This document shows, piece by piece, positions 1-8,269 of a stretch of DNA of 64,000 nucleotides. Both the position numbers and the translations under genes were made by a program. The notes beneath the pieces are model-generated. The model was not told the DNA's origin, ran no database searches, and saw only the letters and a list, made by a program, of their open reading frames with translations. Every line of letters begins with the position of its first letter. The first letter of the stretch is position 1. The stretch is from Elusimicrobiota bacterium (GTDB lineage: Bacteria > Elusimicrobiota > Elusimicrobia > UBA1565 > UBA9628), in NCBI GenBank assembly GCA_027451985.1, contig DAIDHS010000002.1, positions 27,231-91,230 of the forward strand, read 5' to 3'.

Positions 1-548
1 AGATGACGGCCGCGAACCGGCGTCTGGCAGTCATCGTTCCCATCGCTCTTTTTCTCATCGCCGGAGTGCTCTATTGGACGACCCTCTCGCTGACCAATAC
101 TCTCATCCTAATGGCGCAGGTGCCGCTGGCCTGTCTGGGCGGCATTGCAGCCCTGGCCTTTACGCGCACGCCTTTTTCCATCTCCGCTGCCGTAGGATTC
201 ATCTCCATTTTTGCCATCGCCATCATGGACGGCCTGCTGCTCAACTCCTACATCTTCCAGCTTTGGAACCAGGGCTACTCCCTAATAGACTCCATCGTCA
301 AGGGCGCGGACCGTCGCTTCCGCGCGCTCATCATGACGGCCTTGGTCGACGGTCTAGGGCTCTTGCCGGCGGCATTATCAACCCGCATCGGCGCGCAGAC
401 CCAGCGCCCGCTGGCCATCGTGGTCATCGGCGGCTGCTGCTCCATCGCGCTCTTGACCCGCGTGTTCCAGCCCACATTGGTCTATCTCTTCCACCGCCAG
501 CTCGGTCTCACCGAAGAGCTCCGGCCGGCTGCACGAACTGCAAGTTAA
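1..548 (+). CDS. RND heavy-metal efflux permease, C-terminal fragment (CzcA/CusA-like)
   Basis: This is the last ~181 residues of an inner-membrane proton-driven RND pump; the reading frame runs off the left edge of the window. It shows the closing transmembrane block of the family: hydrophobic helices (VPIALFLIAGVLYW, VPLACLGGIAALAF), the FSISAAVGFISIFAIAIMDG segment, a cytoplasmic loop rich in basic residues (GADRRFRALIMTALVDGLGLLP) and a last helix before LVYLFHRQLG. In CzcA and CusA the corresponding block is GFI.L.GIA..NG and RLRPVLMTA.. ALG..P, so the match is good. The usual G(V/I)A..NG is IAIMDG here, a small departure. The substrate cannot be told from this part. The gene converges on the next one. 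Confidence 0.85.
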   Translation, partial: MTAANRRLAVIVPIALFLIAGVLYWTTLSLTNTLILMAQVPLACLGGIAALAFTRTPFSISAAVGFISIFAIAIMDGLLLNSYIFQLWNQGYSLIDSIVKGADRRFRALIMTALVDGLGLLPAALSTRIGAQTQRPLAIVVIGGCCSIALLTRVFQPTLVYLFHRQLGLTEELRPAARTAS

Positions 549-575
549 ATCTACCAGCAGGCCGCGAGCGAAGGT

Positions 576-2297
576 CTAGCGGCCGGCGTCTTCTTTGAGG
601 TAGGTCGTCAGCTGCGCGGGCTTGGGCTTCAACTCCACCTTGGGCGGCTTCGCGTTCCGATCGAGGCTCACCAGGAAGCCGTGGCCGGTCTTGTCTTCCC
701 ACGCCTCCTCGAACTGCTGCGCGGGAACGTAGCGCATGCCCTCGCCCGTGCCCGTGTCGTTGACGTAGTAGCCCAAAATCTTGCCGTTGGAGCCCAGCTC
801 CGCGCCGGAAACGTAGACCGCGTGGTCCACGGGGCCGGGCTTGTCGTCCCAGAGCCGGTTCGAGCGCAGGGCCACGATGGCTCCGCCGCCGTATGCGATG
901 GACTGCTTCAAATCCCGGGTCGTGGCCTGGTAGATGAGCTTGCTCGGCAGGTGATGGGCCGTGAGCAGCTGATTGGAATTGGGCATCTCCGTGCCCTCGA
1001 AGGGCGAACTGATGCCCGCTTGCGGGTCGTTCTCCCCGTACCAGCCGTTCTTGTAGGCCTCCTGGGCCAGCGCCGCCGGATTGGCGCTGATGTCGTGGGC
1101 GCGCAGGGCCTCGTACTGGGATTCCACGCCGCAGGTGCCCGACTTCTGATGGACGATGTAGGGCAGCGCCACAAGGGGATGGCCGATGGTCGTGCTCATG
1201 CCGAAGTAATGCCAAAAGGTGATCTCGTACTCCTGCTTGATGCGGCTCATGGCCGCCTCGATGCCGCGCGCGCCGAAATTTTCCTGCTTGACCGCCGCGG
1301 CGTTGTCCAAGGAGGGCAGCGGCGGCGCGCCGCGGGCATACTTGGGGCGCAAGGACCGGTCGGACTTCGAGAACAGCGGCGAGAGATCTGGGCCGGGAAC
1401 CTTCTTGGGCAAAACCAGGAGCGAGCCCGGGCCGGCCAGCACCGTCTGGCCCCCTTTGCCCGCCTGGGACTGGTCGAAGAGGCCGCCGAGCCAGGCCTTC
1501 ATGCGCATGAGCCCGAAGTTCTCCTGGTTGAGCCCGCTGGCCTCGAGCGTCTTGATCTTTCCCGCGACGGCGCGCACCATCTCCTGCTCGCGCGCCTTGT
1601 CGGCCTTGCTCACGACGAGCAGCGGTCGCAAATAAGGATACCAGCTGACGGGGATGGAGGTCTTCTTCCCCTTCACGAGATAGGAACCGCCCAGAGGCAC
1701 CCTCTGCCAGAGAAACGCCCGGATGGACAGGCTGAACGCGTCGTTGATTTTTTTCGGCTCCTTGGCCCACTTGAGGTACTGCGCGTGCGCGTAGCCGGCC
1801 TCGCAGTAGGTTTGGGCGAGGTAGCTTTTCTGCTGGGCGGGAGTGTAGGGGACGACGGGCATAGAGGGCCGGCTCTTGACGCCGTCGAAGGAGAGCATAA
1901 ACGCCATGACGTTGGGCATGGCGTGGAGAAAGTCGCACTGGAACTGGGGCACGGGACCGTCGTAGTCCTTGAGCACGCCCGCCATCTCCGGGCAGGTCTG
2001 CGCGATGTTGACGTGCTCCCGGTAAGCCGCGCCGCCGGGCCCGGTCACGGAGCAGCGGGCGACGTAAACCTGCGTCTCGCCGGACTTGCAGGGGTGGAGA
2101 TCCGCCGGGCCGACCACGGCCAAGCTCTTCTTCAGCGTATCGTAATCGCCCTTGTTCAAGCATTCGTAGGCGTAGTCCAGGTGCAGGCGGCCGGAGGACG
2201 CCGCGGAAACGCCATGGGCCGCGGCGGGAAGGGCGGCGGTGAAAGCCAGGAGGAAAGCCGAAGCCGCGGCGGAGAAAAAACGCTGCGATGGTTTCAT
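576..2297 (-). CDS. secreted C39-like cysteine peptidase-fold protein
   Basis: I chose the ATG at 2297 (573 aa), which gives a clean signal peptide (MKPSQRFF, then a hydrophobic core ending PAAAHG); an ATG 36 bases upstream would put a basic tail in front of it. The C-terminal third looks like a papain-fold C39 domain: a Cys box HQKSGTCGVES (Cys about 389), then VDHAVYVSG (His about 492) and YYVNDTG (Asn/Asp about 513), in the correct order. The N-terminal ~330 residues have several cysteines and match nothing I recognise. The protein is likely periplasmic or exported. A TTGACA promoter lies upstream. Peptidase activity is inferred from the Cys-His-Asn order only; no ABC exporter domain is attached, so it is not a bacteriocin transporter. 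Confidence 0.6.
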   Translation of the reverse strand: MKPSQRFFSAAASAFLLAFTAALPAAAHGVSAASSGRLHLDYAYECLNKGDYDTLKKSLAVVGPADLHPCKSGETQVYVARCSVTGPGGAAYREHVNIAQTCPEMAGVLKDYDGPVPQFQCDFLHAMPNVMAFMLSFDGVKSRPSMPVVPYTPAQQKSYLAQTYCEAGYAHAQYLKWAKEPKKINDAFSLSIRAFLWQRVPLGGSYLVKGKKTSIPVSWYPYLRPLLVVSKADKAREQEMVRAVAGKIKTLEASGLNQENFGLMRMKAWLGGLFDQSQAGKGGQTVLAGPGSLLVLPKKVPGPDLSPLFSKSDRSLRPKYARGAPPLPSLDNAAAVKQENFGARGIEAAMSRIKQEYEITFWHYFGMSTTIGHPLVALPYIVHQKSGTCGVESQYEALRAHDISANPAALAQEAYKNGWYGENDPQAGISSPFEGTEMPNSNQLLTAHHLPSKLIYQATTRDLKQSIAYGGGAIVALRSNRLWDDKPGPVDHAVYVSGAELGSNGKILGYYVNDTGTGEGMRYVPAQQFEEAWEDKTGHGFLVSLDRNAKPPKVELKPKPAQLTTYLKEDAGR

Positions 2298-2373
2298 GCT
2301 TATGGTGTAGCCCCGTCCCGGCCGCGAGGTCACCGTCTAAAGACCCAGAAGCGCGTAGGACCAAAGGCCCATT

Positions 2374-2402
2374 ATTGTTGTGTGCGCCGCGCGATTTGTC
2401 AA
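2374..2402 (-). promoter_or_regulatory. sigma70-like promoter for the C39-like gene
   Basis: On the minus strand TTGACA (2402-2397) is followed by a 17-bp spacer and AACAAT (2379-2374). It begins just after the stop of the upstream lipoprotein gene and leaves a leader of about 70 nt to the chosen ATG. The -35 is perfect; the -10 matches 4 of 6. Confidence 0.5.
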
Positions 2403-2406
2403 GGGG

Positions 2407-3081
2407 TTACGGCTGCGTCCAGCCGAGCTTGCCCGCGACGTCGGGGCTTTGCAGGACGTTGGCCGCGTCCTTGGCGGCCTGCGCGAAAATCTGATTCAAG
2501 GCCGCGTTCTCGGCCGCGACCGGGTCGCCGTATTGGCTCAGCGCCGCCTGCGCGCGGTAGGTGGAATCCAAAATTCTCCAGTTGAACTCGCCGTCCCCCG
2601 CCGCGCGCGCGAACACCTGCAAGTTGAGCGCCAGCGTGAACTCCCCGCCCTCCGCGGCGTCGGGCTCCACCGAAGCCTGCGTCACTTCGCCCAGGACGAA
2701 GAGCCTGGCCCCCTTGGCGCGCGCGGCCAGCTCGTCGTCATTCTCGGGGTCGTCCAGCACCGAAGCGGAGGAGACCAGACCGTCTTGGGAAAGTTCTTGC
2801 GCGAGCGCGCGGGTGATGTCTGCGGGAGAAAGCTCGGGCCAGGAGTCCTGCGGTGCGCGGGCCAGGTCCGGCGCGGAGGCGCCGGGCTCGGTCAGGTCAT
2901 TCAAGGGCTGCACGGCCGCGGCGGCCGGAAAGAGCGGCGCCTGGGCGTCGTGCCCCGGCCAGAGCGGCTTGTTGGGCTTATAAAGGAAGGGCGCGCGGGA
3001 GCAAGAGGCAAGAACGGCCAGTATGGCAGAGAACGTTAGAACCGTGGTCCCTCCGCGCATCCGAACGCAGTTTTGTATCAT
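2407..3081 (-). CDS. putative lipoprotein of unknown function
   Basis: A 224-residue protein with a lipoprotein signal: hydrophobic stretch followed by the lipobox LASC, so it is probably anchored by a lipidated cysteine. Either the first Met or a Met seven codons later (3060) could be the start. A TACAAT -10-like box at 3095-3090 would put transcription start almost on the first Met, which favours the second. The mature part has a Pro/Ala linker and then an alpha/beta region with an alternating strand pattern (ARLFVLGEVTQAS, GEFTLALNLQVFA, WRILDSTY). This loosely resembles small lipoproteins of outer-membrane assembly machines, but I cannot name a family. Confidence 0.7.
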   Translation of the reverse strand: MIQNCVRMRGGTTVLTFSAILAVLASCSRAPFLYKPNKPLWPGHDAQAPLFPAAAAVQPLNDLTEPGASAPDLARAPQDSWPELSPADITRALAQELSQDGLVSSASVLDDPENDDELAARAKGARLFVLGEVTQASVEPDAAEGGEFTLALNLQVFARAAGDGEFNWRILDSTYRAQAALSQYGDPVAAENAALNQIFAQAAKDAANVLQSPDVAGKLGWTQP

Positions 3082-3139
3082 GGCCCCTTATTGTACCCCG
3101 ACGGCAACGAAGTTCGACGCGGGTGCACTCGCGGTCGTC

Positions 3140-3724
3140 TCAGGACGACTGGTCCGAGGTGATCGCCATAACATTTAAACTAACTTTTCCAAAAAGGTAG
3201 TAGAGCGGCTCGAAAGGCAGCCACAGGCCCTGGGAAAAACTCTGATGCAGGGTGTCTAGGATGCAGGCGACGCCCAGAATGGCCGCCACCCAATAAAGCG
3301 TGCCGCTCGCCTTGGCCCAATAGCGCACCTGCGGGTGGGAGTCGTCCTTCGCGGCGCCGCGAGCCGGAAGGCAAGCAGCACCGGGCCGCATCGGGGAATG
3401 CTGTTGCGGCCCGGCATAACGCCGGGGCATGGCGGGCGGCTGGGCCGCGGGAACGGCAGGAACGGACGCGGGCCGCGCGCTCGCGCCCGGCGCGGCCGAG
3501 GGCGGCGGGGCGAACCAAATCCACAGAGTCCACTCGCCGCGCAGCTTGTCGGCGGCCTTGATTTCCCCCGCTCTGAAAAGCGCGTTCATCGCCGCCTCGG
3601 CCTCGGGGCGCTTCAAGGCCAGGCGCGTCATGACGTCCTTCAGGGTAAATTCGCCCAGCTCGCGGCACACGCGCCGCGCGAGCTCGACGATGGAAGGGTC
3701 CGGCGCCGGAGGCGTCTGGGCCAT
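3140..3724 (-). CDS. winged-helix-like protein with Pro/Ala linker and C-terminal membrane segment
   Basis: A 194-residue protein with three parts. Residues ~8-70 form a predicted helix-helix-helix-wing domain (VCRELGEFTLKDVMTRL, then EAAMNALFRAGEIKAAD). Residues ~72-130 are a Pro/Ala/Arg-rich linker. Residues ~140-185 hold one or two hydrophobic segments (GTLYWVAAILGVACILDTL, LWLPFEPLYYLFG). The architecture fits a membrane-tethered DNA- or protein-binding domain. No family is recognised. It lies between the lipoprotein and the caspase-like gene, on the same strand. Confidence 0.6.
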   Translation of the reverse strand: MAQTPPAPDPSIVELARRVCRELGEFTLKDVMTRLALKRPEAEAAMNALFRAGEIKAADKLRGEWTLWIWFAPPPSAAPGASARPASVPAVPAAQPPAMPRRYAGPQQHSPMRPGAACLPARGAAKDDSHPQVRYWAKASGTLYWVAAILGVACILDTLHQSFSQGLWLPFEPLYYLFGKVSLNVMAITSDQSS

Positions 3725-3780
3725 GAGGCGGATTCTACGATATTTTTCGGGTTTTGAAGCGGCGCTTAGCGTCTTAGGTT

Positions 3781-5175
3781 TTAGCGCAGGACGAGATCGG
3801 AGGACGCGCTCAAGTTCGCGGGCCAGAGCTGCGGCGCCTGCGAGCGGTTGTCGCGGCGCGCCGCGTCTTCGACGCGCGGCGTGACGTAGCGGTAGAGCGA
3901 TTGGACGGTCACGTGGCCCGAGGCGTTCATCGCGCCGCCGTCAAGGCCCTTCAAGAGATAGTAGGTGAAGAGCCCGTGCCCGGCCTGGGGCAAGACGCCC
4001 GAGACTTGATTGGCGCGGGACGCGGAGAGCGCCGCGATTTTGCCGCCGCCGTCGACGAAGCCTTCGTCCACCTCGGTCACCAGCGGCCGCACGCCCGCGG
4101 CCAGCACCGAGCGCCCGCCCGCGCCCGAGAAGCAGGAGTCGAGCGCCACCAGAACGTGCTTGGCGGGCAGCCGGCCCAGTTCCTTATAGAGGCGGCTTAA
4201 AGGGTAGGCGGTGTCCGAAAGATATTCCGGGTCGCCGTCCCAGGGCACCAGGTAGGCCGCGCCGCTCTCGACGTCGGGCGCGCCGTGGCCGGAGTAGTAG
4301 AAGAACACCGTAGACTTGGCGTCGACGTTGTTGGGCAGCCAGGACTCGACGTCCTTGATGAGCCCCGCGCGCGTGGCCCGGTCGCCGGTCAAAAAGGCGA
4401 TGTTGCGCTCGGGATAGCCCAACGCCAAAAGATAGTTGCGCACGGCTTCGGCGTCCCGGGCCGCGAACTCGGCCGGCGGCAGGTTCTGGTAGCCGGTGAT
4501 GCCGACCACGACCGCGTAGTCGTCCGCGTGCTGGGCTTCGTGGAAGTCGGGCGGACCCAAGGGGAGAGAATACGAGGCAACGGCGGGAGAAGAAGGAACG
4601 GACGCGACGGGCGGCGCAAAAACAGTGGGCGTAGCGGGAGGCGGCGCCGCGGGCTCGCTCTGCGCCGACGAATCTTGCGCTCCGCCCGCTTTTTGCCGCG
4701 CCAAGACTTGCTCAAGATAGGCAGCAATATTCAAATAGCCCTTATCTTTAGCAAGACTTATGGCCGTAACCTGAAAAACATTATCGTACCCACATTCTTC
4801 CGCGCAGTCCTCCTTCAGACCAACATGAGCACCATGCGCCACTAGAAATTTAACCGCATCAAAATGGTTATTCATTGCCGCATACATCAGCGGTGACAGC
4901 CCCATAAGAGCCCCTCGACCATCGACATTGGCGCCTCTTGCTACCAAAGTCTGAAGAACAATCATGTTCCCAGTTTGGGCAGCCAACTGGATTGGGATCA
5001 TTCCGATGTGGCCAGTAAAATCTACGCCGTTGGCGTAGCCGTTGATATTCGCTCCGTTGGAAATAAGGGATTCTGCAGTAGCCGTATCGCCTTTGAGGAT
5101 GGCTTTATTAAGAGGTGTTCCGCAACTAGAAAGAAAAAAAGGGAGGAACAAAACAACAAAAAAACTCTTTCTCAC
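3781..5175 (-). CDS. ankyrin-repeat / caspase-like (C14) lipoprotein
   Basis: A 464-residue protein starting at GTG. Residues 1-18 are a lipoprotein signal (FFLSSC, Cys18). Residues ~22-160 carry about four ankyrin repeats (DTATAESLISNGANING, TGNMIVLQTLVARGANVDG, NHFDAVKFLVAHGAHV, KGYLNIAAYLE). A Pro/Ala linker leads to a caspase-fold domain at ~218-460 with YAVVVGITGYQNLP, the catalytic His in YYSGHG (H297) and the catalytic Cys in ALDSCFSGAGG (C348). Both dyad residues are intact, so it could be an active metacaspase/orthocaspase-type protease on the periplasmic side of a membrane. The 5' third is clearly more AT-rich than the rest. The physiological target is unknown. Confidence 0.85.
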   Translation of the reverse strand: MRKSFFVVLFLPFFLSSCGTPLNKAILKGDTATAESLISNGANINGYANGVDFTGHIGMIPIQLAAQTGNMIVLQTLVARGANVDGRGALMGLSPLMYAAMNNHFDAVKFLVAHGAHVGLKEDCAEECGYDNVFQVTAISLAKDKGYLNIAAYLEQVLARQKAGGAQDSSAQSEPAAPPPATPTVFAPPVASVPSSPAVASYSLPLGPPDFHEAQHADDYAVVVGITGYQNLPPAEFAARDAEAVRNYLLALGYPERNIAFLTGDRATRAGLIKDVESWLPNNVDAKSTVFFYYSGHGAPDVESGAAYLVPWDGDPEYLSDTAYPLSRLYKELGRLPAKHVLVALDSCFSGAGGRSVLAAGVRPLVTEVDEGFVDGGGKIAALSASRANQVSGVLPQAGHGLFTYYLLKGLDGGAMNASGHVTVQSLYRYVTPRVEDAARRDNRSQAPQLWPANLSASSDLVLR

Positions 5176-5185
5176 ATTCTATACA

Positions 5186-5207
5186 AGTGTTAACACTCGA
5201 TATTATA
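5186..5207 (-). promoter_or_regulatory. TATAAT box plus 12-bp perfect palindrome upstream of the caspase-like gene
   Basis: Minus-strand TATAAT lies at 5207-5202, followed by the perfect palindrome AGTGTTAACACT (5186-5197), which ends 11 bases before the GTG. No convincing -35 is visible. The layout (palindrome across the likely transcription start) is what a repressor operator would look like; this is inference. Confidence 0.35.
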
Positions 5208-6696
5208 CTAGGGTGGCAAAAGAAAAACCCTTGAATGCATCCTCAATACCTTGCCAGAAAGTAGCCTTCACTACAGATTGCTTTGCAACTACATCTTTAA
5301 CAGCAGTATCTGTATTGATTGCGACAACAGCTGCGCCCGCCGTAGTAATAGCACCTAGAGTCGTTATTAATACTCCCATCCCTTTCTGTCCCATTCCAAC
5401 CATCATAAGCCCCATCAAAGTCGCTAGTCCTGCAATAGCAGTTGCTGCCCAAGCTAAATACTTAGCAACTGAAAAAGCCCATGTGCCCCATATCCCTGCT
5501 TGCGCTATAGCCCCAAAAATAGCCGCGAGAACTAGCAGCACCATCGCAATCATTAAAAAAGTTCCCGCATTTTGCACCAATCCCGCAAAAGGCGAGGCGG
5601 TAACGCCCGCCGATGGCGGCGGAGTCGTCGTGCCGCCGCCGCTATAGCCGCCGCTGCCTTGAAATCCTCCGTTGGTGGGCCCGCCGCCGCCAAAGCCGGT
5701 GTTGTCCTGGCTGGGCGCTGGCGCGCTGCCGCCGCCTCCGCTGATGCCGGCGCCGGTAATCGCGCTGCCGTTGGATTGCCCCGTATCGAAGCCCTGGCCT
5801 GAACCGCTCTTGGCATACTGCGCGTTGCCGTTCGAGCCGTAGGACGTGTTGCTTCCCATGCTCTTCAACTGGCACTGGGCGTTCCCGCTGCCGCACACGC
5901 CTTCCCCGGAACCGCCGCCGCCGTTGGACAAAGCTTGGAACGCATGTCCGCCGCTGGTAAAGGCCGCAATCTTGCCGGGGCCCGCGCCCTTGGCGTTAGA
6001 CCCCCCTTTTCCGCCGCCGCCGGCGCCCAGAGCCCCGCCCGAAAGCCCGGCCAAGGACGCGCCCCCCGCGACGGAAGAAGGTCCGCCCATGTCCGAGCCC
6101 AGGCCGCCCGCGCCGTTTCCCAATCCGGACCCCGAACCCAAATCCTGCTGCCCAGCCGCGCCGGCCTTCGCTTTCGCTTTGGCCGCGGCCAGAGCCTTGG
6201 CCTTGGCCAAGGCGTCAAAGGGCGAAGTTCCGGCAGCGCCCGCCGCCCCGGCCTTGGCCGCGCCCGCAGTGGAAGCTCCGGCCTGGCCCGAACCAGACGC
6301 CGCGCCGTTAGCCGCGGCGTTTTCCATGCTTCCGGGGTAGCCGCCCTTGGCGTCGGCCATGCCCAGGGAATTCTGGTACCAGGGCTTATTCGTCGGCAGG
6401 CCCGAGACGTTGCCATAATGCGGCTTGGCGAAAATGCTCGCGAGGCCGCTCTTTAAGCCCGCCTGGCCCGCGGCGCCCGGCTTCAAGGTCTTGCCGACTT
6501 GATAAGCGCCCACGCCCAGCGTGGAGACGGCGAAGACGACGGCCATCTTGGCGCCCAAGGACAGGCCCGCGCCCGAGCCCCAGGGCGACGCGCCGCCGCC
6601 CAAAAAGTCGGGCAGAAAAGGGATGAGCTTGTTCTTCTTTTTTTTCTGGCCCACCTTGGCCAGTTTGATGGAGGGAATCTGAACTTGGGCATCCAT
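5203..6696 (-). CDS. Gly/Ala-rich multi-pass membrane protein 1
   Basis: A 497-residue protein. A short basic N-terminus (GQKKKKNKLIP) precedes one membrane segment at ~47-65 (AKMAVVFAVSTLGVGAY). Residues ~75-370 are low-complexity Gly/Ala/Ser/Lys sequence. The C-terminal ~120 residues hold about four hydrophobic helices (FLMIAMVLLVLAAIFGAIA, YLAWAATAIAGLATLMGLM, VLITTLGAITTAGAAVVAI). The following gene has the same plan and lies only 4 bases away, so the pair is probably coexpressed and paralogous. The last ~380 bases are AT-rich compared with the rest of the gene. I recognise no family. It may form an assembly in the inner membrane. Confidence 0.75.
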   Translation of the reverse strand: MDAQVQIPSIKLAKVGQKKKKNKLIPFLPDFLGGGASPWGSGAGLSLGAKMAVVFAVSTLGVGAYQVGKTLKPGAAGQAGLKSGLASIFAKPHYGNVSGLPTNKPWYQNSLGMADAKGGYPGSMENAAANGAASGSGQAGASTAGAAKAGAAGAAGTSPFDALAKAKALAAAKAKAKAGAAGQQDLGSGSGLGNGAGGLGSDMGGPSSVAGGASLAGLSGGALGAGGGGKGGSNAKGAGPGKIAAFTSGGHAFQALSNGGGGSGEGVCGSGNAQCQLKSMGSNTSYGSNGNAQYAKSGSGQGFDTGQSNGSAITGAGISGGGGSAPAPSQDNTGFGGGGPTNGGFQGSGGYSGGGTTTPPPSAGVTASPFAGLVQNAGTFLMIAMVLLVLAAIFGAIAQAGIWGTWAFSVAKYLAWAATAIAGLATLMGLMMVGMGQKGMGVLITTLGAITTAGAAVVAINTDTAVKDVVAKQSVVKATFWQGIEDAFKGFSFATLV

Positions 6697-6700
6697 GGGT

Positions 6701-8260
6701 TTATCCTATCCTCTCGCTGGGAATTGATTGAACCACGGCGACGCGGGCGCTGGGCGCATAAATCGACGCAAAGCCGCCCAGGCCGCCCGAACTGCCCGTG
6801 CCGCTCATGGCGCCCGACTGCATGTAGGCGCCCATCGCGGCGACGATGGCGCCGACGCCGGCGTATTTGGCGATCTTCGTGAGGAGACTGCTGGGGCTCT
6901 TCTCTTGCGATCCCAAAGCCATCGCAATCGCGCTGGCCGCGACGAGTCCGCCCGACAAAGTCAGCATCGAACCGACCGCCTGCTGGCCGCCCGAGCCGAT
7001 GGACGCGCCCAGCGTCACCACGATAATGCCCAGCAACGCCGCGATGCTGGCCAACACCGTCGCCATCGTAGAGACCACGGTGAAGCTCTTCGTTAATTTA
7101 TTCGCGATGTAAATCAGCACGGCCGCGGCAAAAATCATCATCATGGCTTCATTGAGCATCCCCTGCCAGGGCGCCGCATTGCTTCCCGCCTGCGGCGTGG
7201 GCGGCGCGCCGAACTGATTGCTGCCGGCCGAGCCGCCGTTGGTGGGGCCGTTGGCGTTGCCCGCGCCCGAACCGGAGCCCGTTCCGCTCCCGCCGGTGGA
7301 AACGCCCGCAGCTCCGCCGATGGGCGTGCCGCCGCTGACGCCCCCGGTATCGTAACGGCTGGCGCCTCCGCCGTAGCCCGGGTTGGTCATCTCGCCGTTG
7401 ACCTGCCGGGCTTGGCCCACGGCGCCGTTTAAGCCCAGGCCTTGCAGGCCGCTCTTGGCCAAGGAGGCCAGACTGTGCGTCGCGCCGAAGCCCGTAGTCT
7501 GCGCGGCCTTGCGGCCGGGCGAAGACGCCGCGCCGGCCTTGGGCGTAAACGACGCGCCCGAGCCGCCGCCGGCCACGCGCCAGGACCCGGACTTAAATCC
7601 ATTGTCGTTCAAGGTGGGGATGCCGCGCACCGTGCTCCCGGCACCGCCCCCAGACGCGCCCGCGGACCCCGCGGCCGCCACTCGGCCCGCCGCCGCTCGG
7701 CCCGCCGCCGCTCCGGCTTTGGCCCCGGCGGCTTGAGCCATCGCCGCTCTCGCCGCGGCGGGATTGGCCGCGCGCAGGCTCGCCAGCGAATCTTCGGTTT
7801 GGCCCGCGCCGGCCGCCTGCGCCGAAGCGCCGCCGGCTCCCACGGCGCCCGCTTTTTGCGCGGCCGGCGCCGCGAAAGGCCAAAACGAATGCGCGCCCGG
7901 AGCCCCCGGCGCCGCGTGCATCGCCTTGTAGCCCAAAAATCCCACGCCGCCCGCCAAGGCGCTGCCGCCCACGGCCAAGGCGATGATGCCCGCCTTGGTG
8001 GCCATGACCCCGCCGCCGAATCCCAGGCGCGAGAGGCTTTCCAAAAATCCCTCGCCGCCGGCCCCCGCGGCTCCGGGCGCTGGCGCGCCTGTCGAAAGAG
8101 CGTCCGGGACGGCTTGGCCTCCGGCCTCGACCGCGTCCACCCCCGCCTCGTCGATCACCGGGTTGCGGCCCAAAAGCGAGGCGAGCCCGCTCCAGAATCC
8201 GGAGGGCTTTTTCTCCTCCTTGTTCACGTCCGGCCTAATGTCGGGTTTGGGAAGGTCCAT
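6701..8260 (-). CDS. Gly/Ala-rich multi-pass membrane protein 2
   Basis: A 519-residue protein with the same layout as its downstream neighbour. A polar N-terminus (PDIRPDVNKEEKKPSGFW) is followed by a membrane segment at ~85-115 (IIALAVGGSALAGGVGFLGY), a long Gly/Ala/Ser region, and a C-terminal block of four or more hydrophobic helices that begins NEAMMMIFAAAVLIYIA and ends with a GAIVAAMGAYMQ helix. A loop between helices carries charged residues (GSQEKSPSSLLTKIAKY). It starts 9 bases downstream of the third member of the set. Function is unknown; the shared architecture suggests partner subunits of one complex. Confidence 0.75.
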   Translation of the reverse strand: MDLPKPDIRPDVNKEEKKPSGFWSGLASLLGRNPVIDEAGVDAVEAGGQAVPDALSTGAPAPGAAGAGGEGFLESLSRLGFGGGVMATKAGIIALAVGGSALAGGVGFLGYKAMHAAPGAPGAHSFWPFAAPAAQKAGAVGAGGASAQAAGAGQTEDSLASLRAANPAAARAAMAQAAGAKAGAAAGRAAAGRVAAAGSAGASGGGAGSTVRGIPTLNDNGFKSGSWRVAGGGSGASFTPKAGAASSPGRKAAQTTGFGATHSLASLAKSGLQGLGLNGAVGQARQVNGEMTNPGYGGGASRYDTGGVSGGTPIGGAAGVSTGGSGTGSGSGAGNANGPTNGGSAGSNQFGAPPTPQAGSNAAPWQGMLNEAMMMIFAAAVLIYIANKLTKSFTVVSTMATVLASIAALLGIIVVTLGASIGSGGQQAVGSMLTLSGGLVAASAIAMALGSQEKSPSSLLTKIAKYAGVGAIVAAMGAYMQSGAMSGTGSSGGLGGFASIYAPSARVAVVQSIPSERIG

Positions 8261-8269
8261 GAATCGTCC

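Noticed and set aside
560..584. GGCCGC/GCGGCC stem between the RND and C39-like genes as a terminator
   Set aside because: The loop is long (13 bases), there is no T-run and it overlaps the end of the C39-like gene; too weak to call.
508..2585. Long open frames on both strands overlapping the C39-like gene
   Set aside because: They are shadows of a GC-rich gene: arginine- and proline-rich with no family motifs.
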